Part shown: one piece after another, positions 1 to 6,392 of the stretch | Layout of the letters: the number at the start of each line of letters is the position of its first letter | How positions within the stretch are numbered: the first letter of the stretch is position 1 | Assembly (NCBI GenBank): GCA_023230025.1 | Contig: JALNYD010000077.1 | Coordinates: forward strand, 1 to 10,612 | Origin: Candidatus Cloacimonadota bacterium | GTDB taxonomy: Bacteria > Cloacimonadota > Cloacimonadia > Cloacimonadales > Cloacimonadaceae | Direction of reading: 5' to 3' | DNA: 10,612 bases | Notes under the pieces: model-generated | What the model was told of the DNA's origin: nothing | The model's input: the letters and a program-made list of their open reading frames with translations, nothing else | Database searches by the model: none | Made by a program: the position numbers and the translations under genes

Positions 1-11
1 CCTTTTTCTGT

Positions 12-85
12 TGGGATGTCGTCTAATGGTAGGACAGCGGACTCTGGCTCCGTATGTGAGGGTTCAAATCCTTCCATCCCAGCCA
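12..85 (+). tRNA. tRNA-Gln (anticodon CTG), CCA encoded
   Basis: Complete cloverleaf read by eye. The acceptor arm TGGGATG (12-18) pairs with CATCCCA (75-81), G82 is the discriminator and CCA (83-85) is encoded. The anticodon stem 37-41/49-53 carries the 7-base loop CTCTGGC with anticodon CTG at 44-46, which reads Gln codon CAG. The T arm 58-62/70-74 encloses TTCAAAT. The anticodon stem has one G-T pair (37-53) and the T stem one (60-72). A U-A-like first acceptor pair is typical of bacterial glutamine tRNAs. The promoter lies upstream of the window. A hairpin terminator follows immediately, so this is either a single tRNA or the last of a cluster. Confidence 0.95.
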
Positions 86-89
86 ATAT

Positions 90-118
90 AAAAAACCCGG
101 CCTTGCGCCGGGTTTTTT
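90..118. terminator. Bidirectional intrinsic terminator between tRNA-Gln and the convergent protease gene
   Basis: CCCGGC (96-101) and GCCGGG (107-112) form a GC-rich stem with a 5-base loop. A6 (90-95) precedes it and T6 (113-118) follows. The A/T runs can extend the stem and give a U-tract in either direction, so the hairpin can end the tRNA transcript on the + strand and the protease transcript (stop codon at 142-144) on the minus strand. Confidence 0.9.
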
Positions 119-141
119 GTTATATGACAAGATCAGGTTTG

Positions 142-2421
142 CTATTTCATCAGGGTCAGTTTGCGGATGCTGCTACCTGATTCACTTTTTACTTTCAACA
201 GATAGATTCCATTTCCCTGGGGTGCCCCCTGCTGATCAACCCCGTGCCACACAAAGCTATGATCTCCCTCATTCAGGATGCCATTGTTCAAGGAATATAC
301 CAATTGTCCCTTCAGGTTGTAGATCGCCGCTTTAACCATCCCGGTTTGGGGTATGTTCAGCATAATCGTGGTGCTGGGATTGAAAGGATTAGGGTAGTTT
401 TGCACGCTTAGAACTGCAGCAGGGAATTGCTCCTCACTAGATGTTGAGGGAGACAGCAGAATTACTCCATTGGGTGCGCTGGAAACGGCAGTTTCGTTGT
501 AATAGAAATTGCTCATTGAAACCACGGTGGGAATATTGGTGCTCCCATTCCCAATGGCCAGAAAGCGGGGAATCACCAAAAGGTCGATGGATCCAGTTAT
601 CGGGCTTTGAGAATCAAAGGATATGCGCACAAGTCCCGGGCTCAGGATTTCACTCTGCAGATCACCCTCGATTTCGGAAAGAGTCCCTTCGGTGATGGCA
701 TCATGAAACTGCACTTTTTGTGGATCAAAACTGAGTTCAAACTCATAATGCTGAACGTTCCATGAGGGTAATAGATAACTGGTGTTGACCGGCAGGGAGG
801 CCAGAGTGTTGTATCCAACGTGCATGGCATTTGTCATGGTGATCCGGCTATCCGCCATATTTTCAACAGCGGCATCGATGGAAACCATCAGGGGTTCAGT
901 ATTGCTAAGCATCTGTCCATTGTAGCTCATATCCACAGGCATGAAGAGAAACTCCCCGGGTTCGATACTCTGGAAATGCACATTCAGTAATCTTCCTCCA
1001 CCAAAGAGTGGCGTGGAACGATCCCAAGTGATATGCAGATAGCCAGGTTGGGAGGCATCAACCGTGAGATTTCCGCCTTCGGCAATTGTCCCCGTTAGAT
1101 CGGCACCAATGTATTCCAGGGTATTGTGTTCATAGAAAATGCTGAGGCTATAGTCTTGCACATTCCAGCTATTCAGCACAGGATATGTATTCACATATAA
1201 CTCAAAGGGATCACCCGCCATGCAGTTCTGAGCTTCAAGCTGAATGCGGGGTTGAGTGATGGTATAATTTCCTGGTACAGCATTGGTAATTGCAGCCTGA
1301 TAGTAGGTAAGAGTGTTGCCGCCGGCAACGATGGAGTTTAGATAGAAATATCCATTGTAGGAGCCGCCCCAGCCCAGGTTGAAGTGAAAATAGTTCGTGC
1401 CTTGATAGCCATCACAGTTCCAGGCATGACCAACCTCGGTGCCAGAGCCGCTGTAATACATTGGCACACCATTATCAAGCTGTTCTTTTAGCAGGTCTTC
1501 CCAGGCGGTAGAGCTATAGTCGGCTTTCTGCACGTACGTTGCATTGGGATATGAGAAATAGTTCACAAAAGCATTCTGGGCCCGCATACCGTTTGATCCT
1601 GATCCGTCCGGAGCAAAGTTCATCTCTACTCCCACGGCACAGTGGTAAAGCAGGGTGGCAACTGGGATGTTCAGAGATCCCACCGCATCCGGCATTTCAT
1701 CCCAAAGATAAGTGGTTGCACCAAAATTAGCACTCTGATAGCCATATCCATAGGCATAATAGTTGTTGGATCCGGTGCCCTGAATGGGTTTGTTCCAATA
1801 TTTCATCATCTGCGCCATAGCCGAGGCTACGCAGCCGGCATAAACGTGACCGCCAGGGCCTTCAGCATCTTCAGGACACAGCGCATTATAGGGATAATCC
1901 TGATTCCAGGTAGTGGAAAGCAGAGGGCTCACCTCGCCATCCCGATCAAAGGAGTTAAATGAATTGGCCGCTACTTCGCTCCACAACTCTTTGTTTTCAA
2001 TTATATCCAGCTTGCTGTTACGGGCATAACGGACGTCACTGGCATAACTCTCCAGGATCATTTTGAAGGCTGGAGGCATGTCGGATTTTTCCTTAAGAGA
2101 AAGGGAAGAGTAAGCCAGAACCGGACGCAGATTGTCATCTGCAGGAACGACGGCATAAGAGCCATTGGCGAAATAGACAAGATAGAGTTCGGGTAGCTCT
2201 GTGTCGTCATGATCCAGACAGGTATCCAGACCCTTGATCTGCAAATCGTGATAACATTGGATTTCATCCAATTGCAGGGATCTTTGCGGTTGCCAGTATT
2301 GCAGCCAGTTTTGCGCCACTTCCAGGGCTTTTCCGGAATCCACGAAATCCGCTGAAAGTGAAAAGCATATCAAGAGCAGAATGCCCGATATTATTAAAGC
2401 TTTAGAGTTGTGGAAATACAT
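142..2421 (-). CDS. Secreted C10-family (streptopain-like) cysteine protease with cohesin-like domains and C-terminal sorting domain
   Basis: A 759-residue secreted thiol protease. Residues 1-24 are a signal peptide (K7, then a hydrophobic run, likely cut after SLSA); Cys19 lacks a lipobox. Residues about 30-155 resemble the Spi-type inhibitory propeptide of C10 peptidases (YLVYFANGSYAVVPADD near 80-96). The catalytic domain spans about 160-385. It has Gln174 in TTWNQDYPYN as oxyanion residue, the nucleophile Cys197 in AGCVASAMAQMMKYW, His332 in GHAWNCDGYQG, and NLGWGG (348-353), where streptopain has NWGWGG. Two related beta domains follow (about 388-515 and 523-660). Both contain SWNVQ(D/H)Y and are cohesin-like. 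Residues about 668-759 start VQNYPNPFNPSTTI and end GIYLLKVKSESG...KLTLMK, a FlgD-like/T9SS type A sorting domain. The ATG is preceded by GGAGGA (2425-2430). The gene is monocistronic. The protease fold is confident; the substrate is unknown, probably extracellular protein used for amino-acid fermentation. Confidence 0.9.
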   Translation of the reverse strand: MYFHNSKALIISGILLLICFSLSADFVDSGKALEVAQNWLQYWQPQRSLQLDEIQCYHDLQIKGLDTCLDHDDTELPELYLVYFANGSYAVVPADDNLRPVLAYSSLSLKEKSDMPPAFKMILESYASDVRYARNSKLDIIENKELWSEVAANSFNSFDRDGEVSPLLSTTWNQDYPYNALCPEDAEGPGGHVYAGCVASAMAQMMKYWNKPIQGTGSNNYYAYGYGYQSANFGATTYLWDEMPDAVGSLNIPVATLLYHCAVGVEMNFAPDGSGSNGMRAQNAFVNYFSYPNATYVQKADYSSTAWEDLLKEQLDNGVPMYYSGSGTEVGHAWNCDGYQGTNYFHFNLGWGGSYNGYFYLNSIVAGGNTLTYYQAAITNAVPGNYTITQPRIQLEAQNCMAGDPFELYVNTYPVLNSWNVQDYSLSIFYEHNTLEYIGADLTGTIAEGGNLTVDASQPGYLHITWDRSTPLFGGGRLLNVHFQSIEPGEFLFMPVDMSYNGQMLSNTEPLMVSIDAAVENMADSRITMTNAMHVGYNTLASLPVNTSYLLPSWNVQHYEFELSFDPQKVQFHDAITEGTLSEIEGDLQSEILSPGLVRISFDSQSPITGSIDLLVIPRFLAIGNGSTNIPTVVSMSNFYYNETAVSSAPNGVILLSPSTSSEEQFPAAVLSVQNYPNPFNPSTTIMLNIPQTGMVKAAIYNLKGQLVYSLNNGILNEGDHSFVWHGVDQQGAPQGNGIYLLKVKSESGSSIRKLTLMK

Positions 2422-2440
2422 CTTTCCTCCATAGTATTCA

Positions 2441-2471
2441 ATTATCAGTCGCTTGATCTACAAACATGCAA
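2441..2471 (-). promoter_or_regulatory. Weak candidate promoter for the C10 protease gene
   Basis: On the minus strand TTGCAT (complement of 2466-2471) is followed, after 19 nt, by GATAAT (complement of 2441-2446), about 20 nt before the start codon. The spacer is longer than ideal, so this is only a candidate. No repressor site is evident. Confidence 0.22.
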
Positions 2472-2520
2472 TATTCATACCATAACTCAGATTGATGCCA
2501 CTGGAGTTCACATGATAGCC

Positions 2521-2614
2521 CATAGGATTTGACACGTCTCGTGTCCAACGAGGCCATAGGCCGAGAAAAACAAGCCTCTGCGATGCTTCAGCAACCGAGA
2601 CTGGCAATCCTATC
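2521..2614 (-). repeat. Decayed copy of the 92-bp multi-hairpin element, inverted orientation
   Basis: ATAGGATT (2522-2529) and AATCCTAT (2606-2613) are the same terminal inverted repeats as in the intact elements at 8295-8386 and 8399-8490. Just inside the left end, GACACG-TCT-CGTGTC (2531-2545) is the reverse complement of hairpin 4 of the intact unit. Near the right end the CGAGAC core of hairpin 1 survives (2595-2600), but its flanking stem is damaged. The middle part has diverged, with a new small palindrome GGCCATAGGCC (2552-2562). Spacing and total length (about 92 bp between the outer ends) match the intact copies. It lies in noncoding DNA between the protease start and the pyrF terminator. 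Confidence 0.8.
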
Positions 2615-2811
2615 CCTCGACCTTCATTGTCAGTGGCGAAGGTTGGCTTACTATTAAGCTCATTTGGCCATCTCTAATCTCCTAAGAGTAAGTATTTATG
2701 AGGTCAAATGGATTTCCAGTTGCTGTCATGGATTGATCCCGGATGGTGTCCACCAACGACTGGTAGTAACGGTGATGGATGGGGTGGGCGGCTCAAACTC
2801 CGTGGTCATAC
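2615..2811. other. Intergenic stretch with no recognisable gene
   Basis: Between the decayed repeat and the pyrF terminator I see no RNA gene, promoter pair or convincing coding sequence. A 64-codon open frame starting at 2664 on the + strand has no Shine-Dalgarno, has a low-complexity glycine/valine composition, and runs through the terminator hairpin of the opposite operon, so I do not count it as a gene. The stretch may be decayed sequence. Confidence 0.5.
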
Positions 2812-2834
2812 AAAAAAAGGCGGGATTAACCGCC
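2812..2834 (-). terminator. Intrinsic terminator of the carboxyltransferase-pyrRF operon
   Basis: Read on the minus strand, GGCGG, a 6-base loop and CCGCC (stem 2819-2823/2830-2834) are followed by seven T (complement of 2812-2818). It lies about 34 nt past the pyrF stop codon and is a standard rho-independent terminator ending the five-gene minus-strand operon. Confidence 0.9.
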
Positions 2835-2867
2835 ATTGAACATTATCTGTTTTGTTAGTATCTGCGA

Positions 2868-3677
2868 TTAGATATCCTTGCAAGACAGATACAAATCTCG
2901 TGCCGCTTCAGCCGCTTTTGCTGCAAAGTCATTGCCTTTTCCGGCAAAGATGATGCCCCGGGAGCTATTGATCAGGATGCGGGGTTCGGCTTTGCTGTGA
3001 ATGGCATGTTGTAATACGGCCTGAAGGTCACCTCCCTGTGCGCCCACTCCGGGAATCAGAAAGATGCGTCCGGGTAAGAGCTTGCGCATCTGTGCCAGAT
3101 CAGAGCTTTGGGTGGCTCCAACTACTGCGCCGATCCTTTGGGGGTCAAAGCCATTGATCCAATCTGCCACCTGCTGTTTCATGTTCACTTTGTGAAAGAA
3201 ATCTTCAGCACTGGGATTTGAGGTCAGAGCCAAAGCAAAAGCAAAGCTATGCTCCAGCTCGAGTAGAGGCTTCAGGACGTCAGAGCCCATCAGGGGATTG
3301 ATGGTTATGGCATCCACCTTGAGATCTTTGAAGAATGCTGTGACATAACCTGCCATCGTGCTTCCGATATCGCCAACCTTACAATCCAGGATCACCGGGA
3401 TCTCTGCCGGGATGTGCTGCACTGTCTGATACAACGCTTCCAGTCCCCGCACTCCATCGGCCAGATAAAAGGCGAGATTGGGTTTGTATGCAGTGGCATA
3501 ATCCCGCGTGGCGTCGATTATTGCGCGATTGAACTCCCAAATGGGATTTCGGGCTGAGTCAAGGCAGGGAGGGAGCTTATCCAGTTGAGAATCCAGGCCG
3601 ATGCAGACCTGGCTTCTCAACTGTTGATAGCGCTCGTAGTACTTAGACCAGAACGATTTTGACACTATCTTCTCCAT
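2868..3677 (-). CDS. pyrF: Orotidine 5'-phosphate decarboxylase (PyrF, type 2)
   Basis: Converts orotidine monophosphate to UMP plus CO2, the last step of de novo UMP synthesis, in the cytoplasm. Counting from the ATG at 3677 the protein has 269 residues. CIGLDSQLDKLP (25-36) opens the first strand, AYKPNLAFYLADG (63-75) follows, and the catalytic D-x-K-x-x-D array is D98, K100, D103 in LDCKVGDIGST. The phosphate-binding segment PGVGAQGGD lies at 209-217 and the final NSSRGI motif at 237-242. Length and motif spacing fit the bacterial type 2 (PyrF_2) subfamily. The frame is open further upstream to 3779, but that part only shadows pyrR. The ATG at 3677 gives a 35-nt overlap with pyrR but has little Shine-Dalgarno. 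A GTG at 3665 is preceded by GGAGA with 5-nt spacing and is a serious alternative start (265 residues). Fourth-to-fifth gene translational coupling with pyrR is likely. Confidence 0.93.
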   Translation of the reverse strand: MEKIVSKSFWSKYYERYQQLRSQVCIGLDSQLDKLPPCLDSARNPIWEFNRAIIDATRDYATAYKPNLAFYLADGVRGLEALYQTVQHIPAEIPVILDCKVGDIGSTMAGYVTAFFKDLKVDAITINPLMGSDVLKPLLELEHSFAFALALTSNPSAEDFFHKVNMKQQVADWINGFDPQRIGAVVGATQSSDLAQMRKLLPGRIFLIPGVGAQGGDLQAVLQHAIHSKAEPRILINSSRGIIFAGKGNDFAAKAAEAARDLYLSCKDI

Positions 3678-4179
3678 CAATATCGACGAGGGATACTTTG
3701 ATGATTTCTTCCTTGGAAGTAGGCACATTCTTGCCCACGTAATCGGCTTTGATGGGCAATTCCCGGTGTCCGCGATCAATTAGAACAGCCAGTTGTATTT
3801 GTTTGGGACGACCAAAATCCATCAGGGCGTCTATTGCCGCACGCACAGTTCTGCCCGTATAGAGCACGTCATCAACCAGAACCACAATGGCATCCTCAAT
3901 TTCAAAATCCAATTGAGAGCCCTTGATCACCGGCTGATGCGAGATGGTGGATAGATCATCCCGATACAGGGTGATATCCAGAATCCCCACAGGAACTTCC
4001 TGATTGGAGATCAGCTTCAGATAGTCCGAAAGCCTTTCTGCAATTGGCACTCCGCGGGAGCGGATGCCAACCAGGCGGATCTTTTCCAGTCCCCGGTTTT
4101 GCTCAATGATTTCATGCGCCATGCGCTGAATACTGCGCTCCATCTGAGCGCTATCCATGATCTGGCTTTTCACCTGCAT
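3643..4179 (-). CDS. pyrR: Bifunctional pyrimidine regulator / uracil phosphoribosyltransferase PyrR
   Basis: PyrR-family phosphoribosyltransferase of 178 residues, the usual family size. In the family it senses UMP/UTP and binds a stem-loop in pyr mRNA leaders, promoting termination or blocking translation; many members also make UMP from uracil and PRPP. The PRPP loop is VVLVDDVLYTGRT (99-111). Other family segments are VGIRSRGVPIAERL (37-50), YRDDL (72-76) and LIDRGHRELPIKADYVGKN (133-151). The ATG has AGGAG (4186-4190) 6 nt upstream; this Shine-Dalgarno overlaps the stop codon of the preceding biotin-carboxyltransferase gene. The gene is thus the fourth in the operon and overlaps pyrF downstream. 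No attenuator hairpin lies directly in front of it, so if it regulates RNA the target is probably elsewhere, or it acts mainly as an enzyme. Confidence 0.93.
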   Translation of the reverse strand: MQVKSQIMDSAQMERSIQRMAHEIIEQNRGLEKIRLVGIRSRGVPIAERLSDYLKLISNQEVPVGILDITLYRDDLSTISHQPVIKGSQLDFEIEDAIVVLVDDVLYTGRTVRAAIDALMDFGRPKQIQLAVLIDRGHRELPIKADYVGKNVPTSKEEIIKVSLVDIDGEDSVKIVLV

Positions 4180-4188
4180 GATAAACTC

Positions 4189-6180
4189 CTATTCTGGTTT
4201 AAGGATAGCCAGCACATCGCCTTTGCTGACGTTTGCCCCGGCTGAAAGCGGAGCTGCAACCAAGATTCCGTCCACCGGGGAAGGAATATTATTATACATC
4301 TTCATAGCTTCAAGCACCAGGAGAGTTTCACCGTGTTTGATCTTGTCGCCGACCTGCTTTTCATATTTCACCAGCATTCCGGGCATGGGAGCGGTGATGC
4401 TTTCTCCAGCTTCAGTGCTGGCGGGACTGGGAGGTGCAGGGGAAGCTGCTACGGGAGTGCTTGGTTTGGGAGTGCTTGGTGCAGGAGTGCTTGGTGCGGG
4501 AGTGCTTGGTGCGGGAGTTGCCGGACGGCTGGAGATCACCCGGGGAGCTCCGCCCTTTTCTGCAACTTCCACCAGGTAATAGCTGCCATCTACAAACACA
4601 TCAAATTGACGGGCATCTTCTGGTTTGGCAGGAGCTTCCGGCTTTTCAATCAGCTTGCCGGCTTTGGCTTTGGCGATCAATTCCTGCTGAGCTTTCACTT
4701 CTTCCAGACTGATGGCTTTCATATCATCAGGCATGGGATCCATGCCATATTTGATTTTGAGGAACTTCTTACCGGTCACATTGTACAGGGCAACGATCAA
4801 TTGATCGTCAAGGTTTTTGGCCAGACCTTCGGTTTCTTTCTTGACCTGATCCATGGCGGGGGGGATTACATCGCCAGGACGCACGGTGATGGGAGTCTCG
4901 CCTTTGGGATATCCCTTCAGTGCTTTGGCTTGCACATCTTTATCGATGGGCAGTGTGGTCTTGCCATAGAGCCCATAGCAGAGATCCTTCACTTGTTCGG
5001 TGATACGGGCATATTCGCCGTCCTTGCTATCAAAGAGGGCGTTGTTTACGGCTTGAATACCCACAATCTGTGAGGTGGGCGTCACCAGAGGAATCTGTCC
5101 CAATTCTTTACGTACTTTTGGGATTTCGGCAAACACATCATCCAGTTTGTCCAGAGCATCCATTTGGCGCAGTTGATTCACCAGATTGGAAAGCATGCCG
5201 CCGGGAGTCTGATGAATGATCACGTCGGTATCGATGATGCTGAACTTTGTGTTGTCGGCAAATTGCAGATATTTGGGAATATCCTTTTCCATTTCCTTGC
5301 CGATCTTGTTCAGCAGTCTAATATCCATGCCGGTATCGCGGTTTGTGCCCAGAAGCGAGATCACCAAAGGTTCCACACCGGGGTGAGAGGTTCTGAAGGC
5401 ATAGGGTCCCATGCAGGTATCGATGATATCCACACCGGCTTCAATGGCTTTGAACAGGGAGAGATCACCCATTCCGGAGGTGAAGTGGGTGTGCAGGTGA
5501 ATGGGGACTCTGACTGCTTTCTTGAGCGCTTTGACAAGTTCATAGGCATCATAGGGAGCGATTAGTCCAGCCATATCTTTGATGCATACGCTATCGGCAC
5601 CCATTTCTTCCAATTGTTTGGCTTTATTCACATAATAATCAATGTTATAGATATCTCCGCCCATACGTTGCTCGGTGAGCGAATAGCAAATGGTGCCCTG
5701 GAAGTGCTTTTTATTCTTCTTGATGATCTTCACGGCGGTCTGGAAATTGCGGAAATCGTTCAGAGCGTCAAAGACGCGGAAGATATCGATGCCATTATCG
5801 CAGGCACGCTGGGTAAATGCTTCCACCACGTCGTCGGCATAGTTCTGATATCCAACCAGGTTCTGTCCGCGCAGCAACATGGAAAACGGGGTTTTGGTGA
5901 TGTGCTTTTTCAGAGTCCGGATCCGCTCCCAAGGGTCTTCGCCCAGATAGCGGTGCATGGTGTCAAAAGTGGCTCCACCCCACACTTCCATGGAGTAATA
6001 ACCTACACTGTCCATGAGCTCTGCCACATGCAGAAGATCTTCCGTACGCCCACGGGTGGCAAATAGTGATTGATGACCATCTCTGAAACTGAGGTCCTGT
6101 ATCTTTATCGGATTGGCGGCTTTGGGACGATCCGCTTCATAGCGCATCGTGGTCTGTTCGAGGATGCCGTGTTTATCCAT
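4189..6180 (-). CDS. oadA: Pyruvate/oxaloacetate carboxyltransferase fused to biotin carrier domain (OadA / PycB type)
   Basis: A 663-residue soluble protein combining a carboxyltransferase and its biotin carrier. Residues about 25-300 are the HMGL-like TIM barrel. Metal and active-site residues are visible: D34 in FRDGHQS, K201 (carbamylated lysine) in KDMAG, and H230/H232 in HLHTHF, with the same 29-residue K-to-H spacing as known OadA proteins. Residues about 310-500 are the conserved PYC_OADA region. A Pro/Ala/Ser/Thr linker (about 553-590) contains four APSTP-like repeats. Residues about 596-661 are a biotinyl domain with EAMKM (624-628), K627 being the biotin site. The start has AGGAG (6186-6190) 5 nt upstream. 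It moves CO2 between biotin and pyruvate/oxaloacetate. With the MmdA-like neighbour it probably forms a methylmalonyl-CoA:pyruvate transcarboxylase, equivalent to a fused 5S+1.3S. It could instead be the alpha subunit of a sodium-pumping oxaloacetate decarboxylase, but no beta subunit is adjacent. Confidence 0.92.
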   Translation of the reverse strand: MDKHGILEQTTMRYEADRPKAANPIKIQDLSFRDGHQSLFATRGRTEDLLHVAELMDSVGYYSMEVWGGATFDTMHRYLGEDPWERIRTLKKHITKTPFSMLLRGQNLVGYQNYADDVVEAFTQRACDNGIDIFRVFDALNDFRNFQTAVKIIKKNKKHFQGTICYSLTEQRMGGDIYNIDYYVNKAKQLEEMGADSVCIKDMAGLIAPYDAYELVKALKKAVRVPIHLHTHFTSGMGDLSLFKAIEAGVDIIDTCMGPYAFRTSHPGVEPLVISLLGTNRDTGMDIRLLNKIGKEMEKDIPKYLQFADNTKFSIIDTDVIIHQTPGGMLSNLVNQLRQMDALDKLDDVFAEIPKVRKELGQIPLVTPTSQIVGIQAVNNALFDSKDGEYARITEQVKDLCYGLYGKTTLPIDKDVQAKALKGYPKGETPITVRPGDVIPPAMDQVKKETEGLAKNLDDQLIVALYNVTGKKFLKIKYGMDPMPDDMKAISLEEVKAQQELIAKAKAGKLIEKPEAPAKPEDARQFDVFVDGSYYLVEVAEKGGAPRVISSRPATPAPSTPAPSTPAPSTPKPSTPVAASPAPPSPASTEAGESITAPMPGMLVKYEKQVGDKIKHGETLLVLEAMKMYNNIPSPVDGILVAAPLSAGANVSKGDVLAILKPE
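4453..4512 (-). repeat. Four tandem 15-bp units encoding the APSTP linker
   Basis: Four consecutive 15-bp units (4453-4467, 4468-4482, 4483-4497, 4498-4512), near-identical with consensus GGGAGTGCTTGGTGC on the + strand. Being in frame, they code on the minus strand for pentapeptides APSTP/KPSTP between the carboxyltransferase and biotinyl domains. They are a candidate slippage tract: gain or loss of a unit would only change linker length. Confidence 0.9.
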
Positions 6181-6191
6181 GTTTGCTCCTT

Positions 6192-6380
6192 TTATCTGCT
6201 TCTTTTTATAATTCTGCGTTGAGTTATATCGCGATATTGCATTGTAAGACTGCGTCCATAGGCAGCCCAGGGATGGCTGGGATTGCCATAAACCGGACTG
6301 CGATAGAGAATCTGCGTATCTTCTGAATTGATCATTGCCAGCACAGCGGAAATTGCAGCTAGTTCACGTTTATCTTTCAT
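6192..6380 (-). CDS. Small epsilon-like / OadG C-terminal-like subunit of the carboxyltransferase complex
   Basis: A 62-residue peptide without a membrane segment. It begins MKDKRELAAISAVLAMI, an AAI-x-A amphipathic helix like those that open the C-terminal part of OadG/MmdD. It then has a W-x(3)-GR-x(3)-M-x(2)-R pattern (W38, G42, R43, M47, R50), which I recognise from the tails of decarboxylase gamma/delta chains and the small epsilon chain of Veillonella methylmalonyl-CoA decarboxylase. In that enzyme the epsilon chain stabilises the complex. The last dozen residues are basic. It sits between the two carboxyltransferase genes (gaps 12 and 11 nt) and has an AAGGA-type Shine-Dalgarno (6389-6394 region) 8 nt from the ATG. 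Position, spacing and motif argue for a real gene. The role, a soluble connector between the 12S-like and biotin-bearing subunits, is inferred. Confidence 0.75.
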   Translation of the reverse strand: MKDKRELAAISAVLAMINSEDTQILYRSPVYGNPSHPWAAYGRSLTMQYRDITQRRIIKRSR

Positions 6381-6392
6381 ATGTCAGATCCT

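Noticed and set aside
350..380. Truncation or frameshift in the protease sorting domain
   Set aside because: The reading frame is intact from signal peptide to the final KLTLMK; all expected domains are present.
2664..2858. 64-codon + strand open frame between protease and pyrF
   Set aside because: No Shine-Dalgarno, and it crosses the opposite-strand terminator at 2812-2834; composition is not protein-like.
3678..3779. Upstream ATG extending PyrF to 303 residues
   Set aside because: The extra residues are out-of-frame pyrR sequence with no similarity to OMP decarboxylases; starts at 3677 or 3665 fit better.
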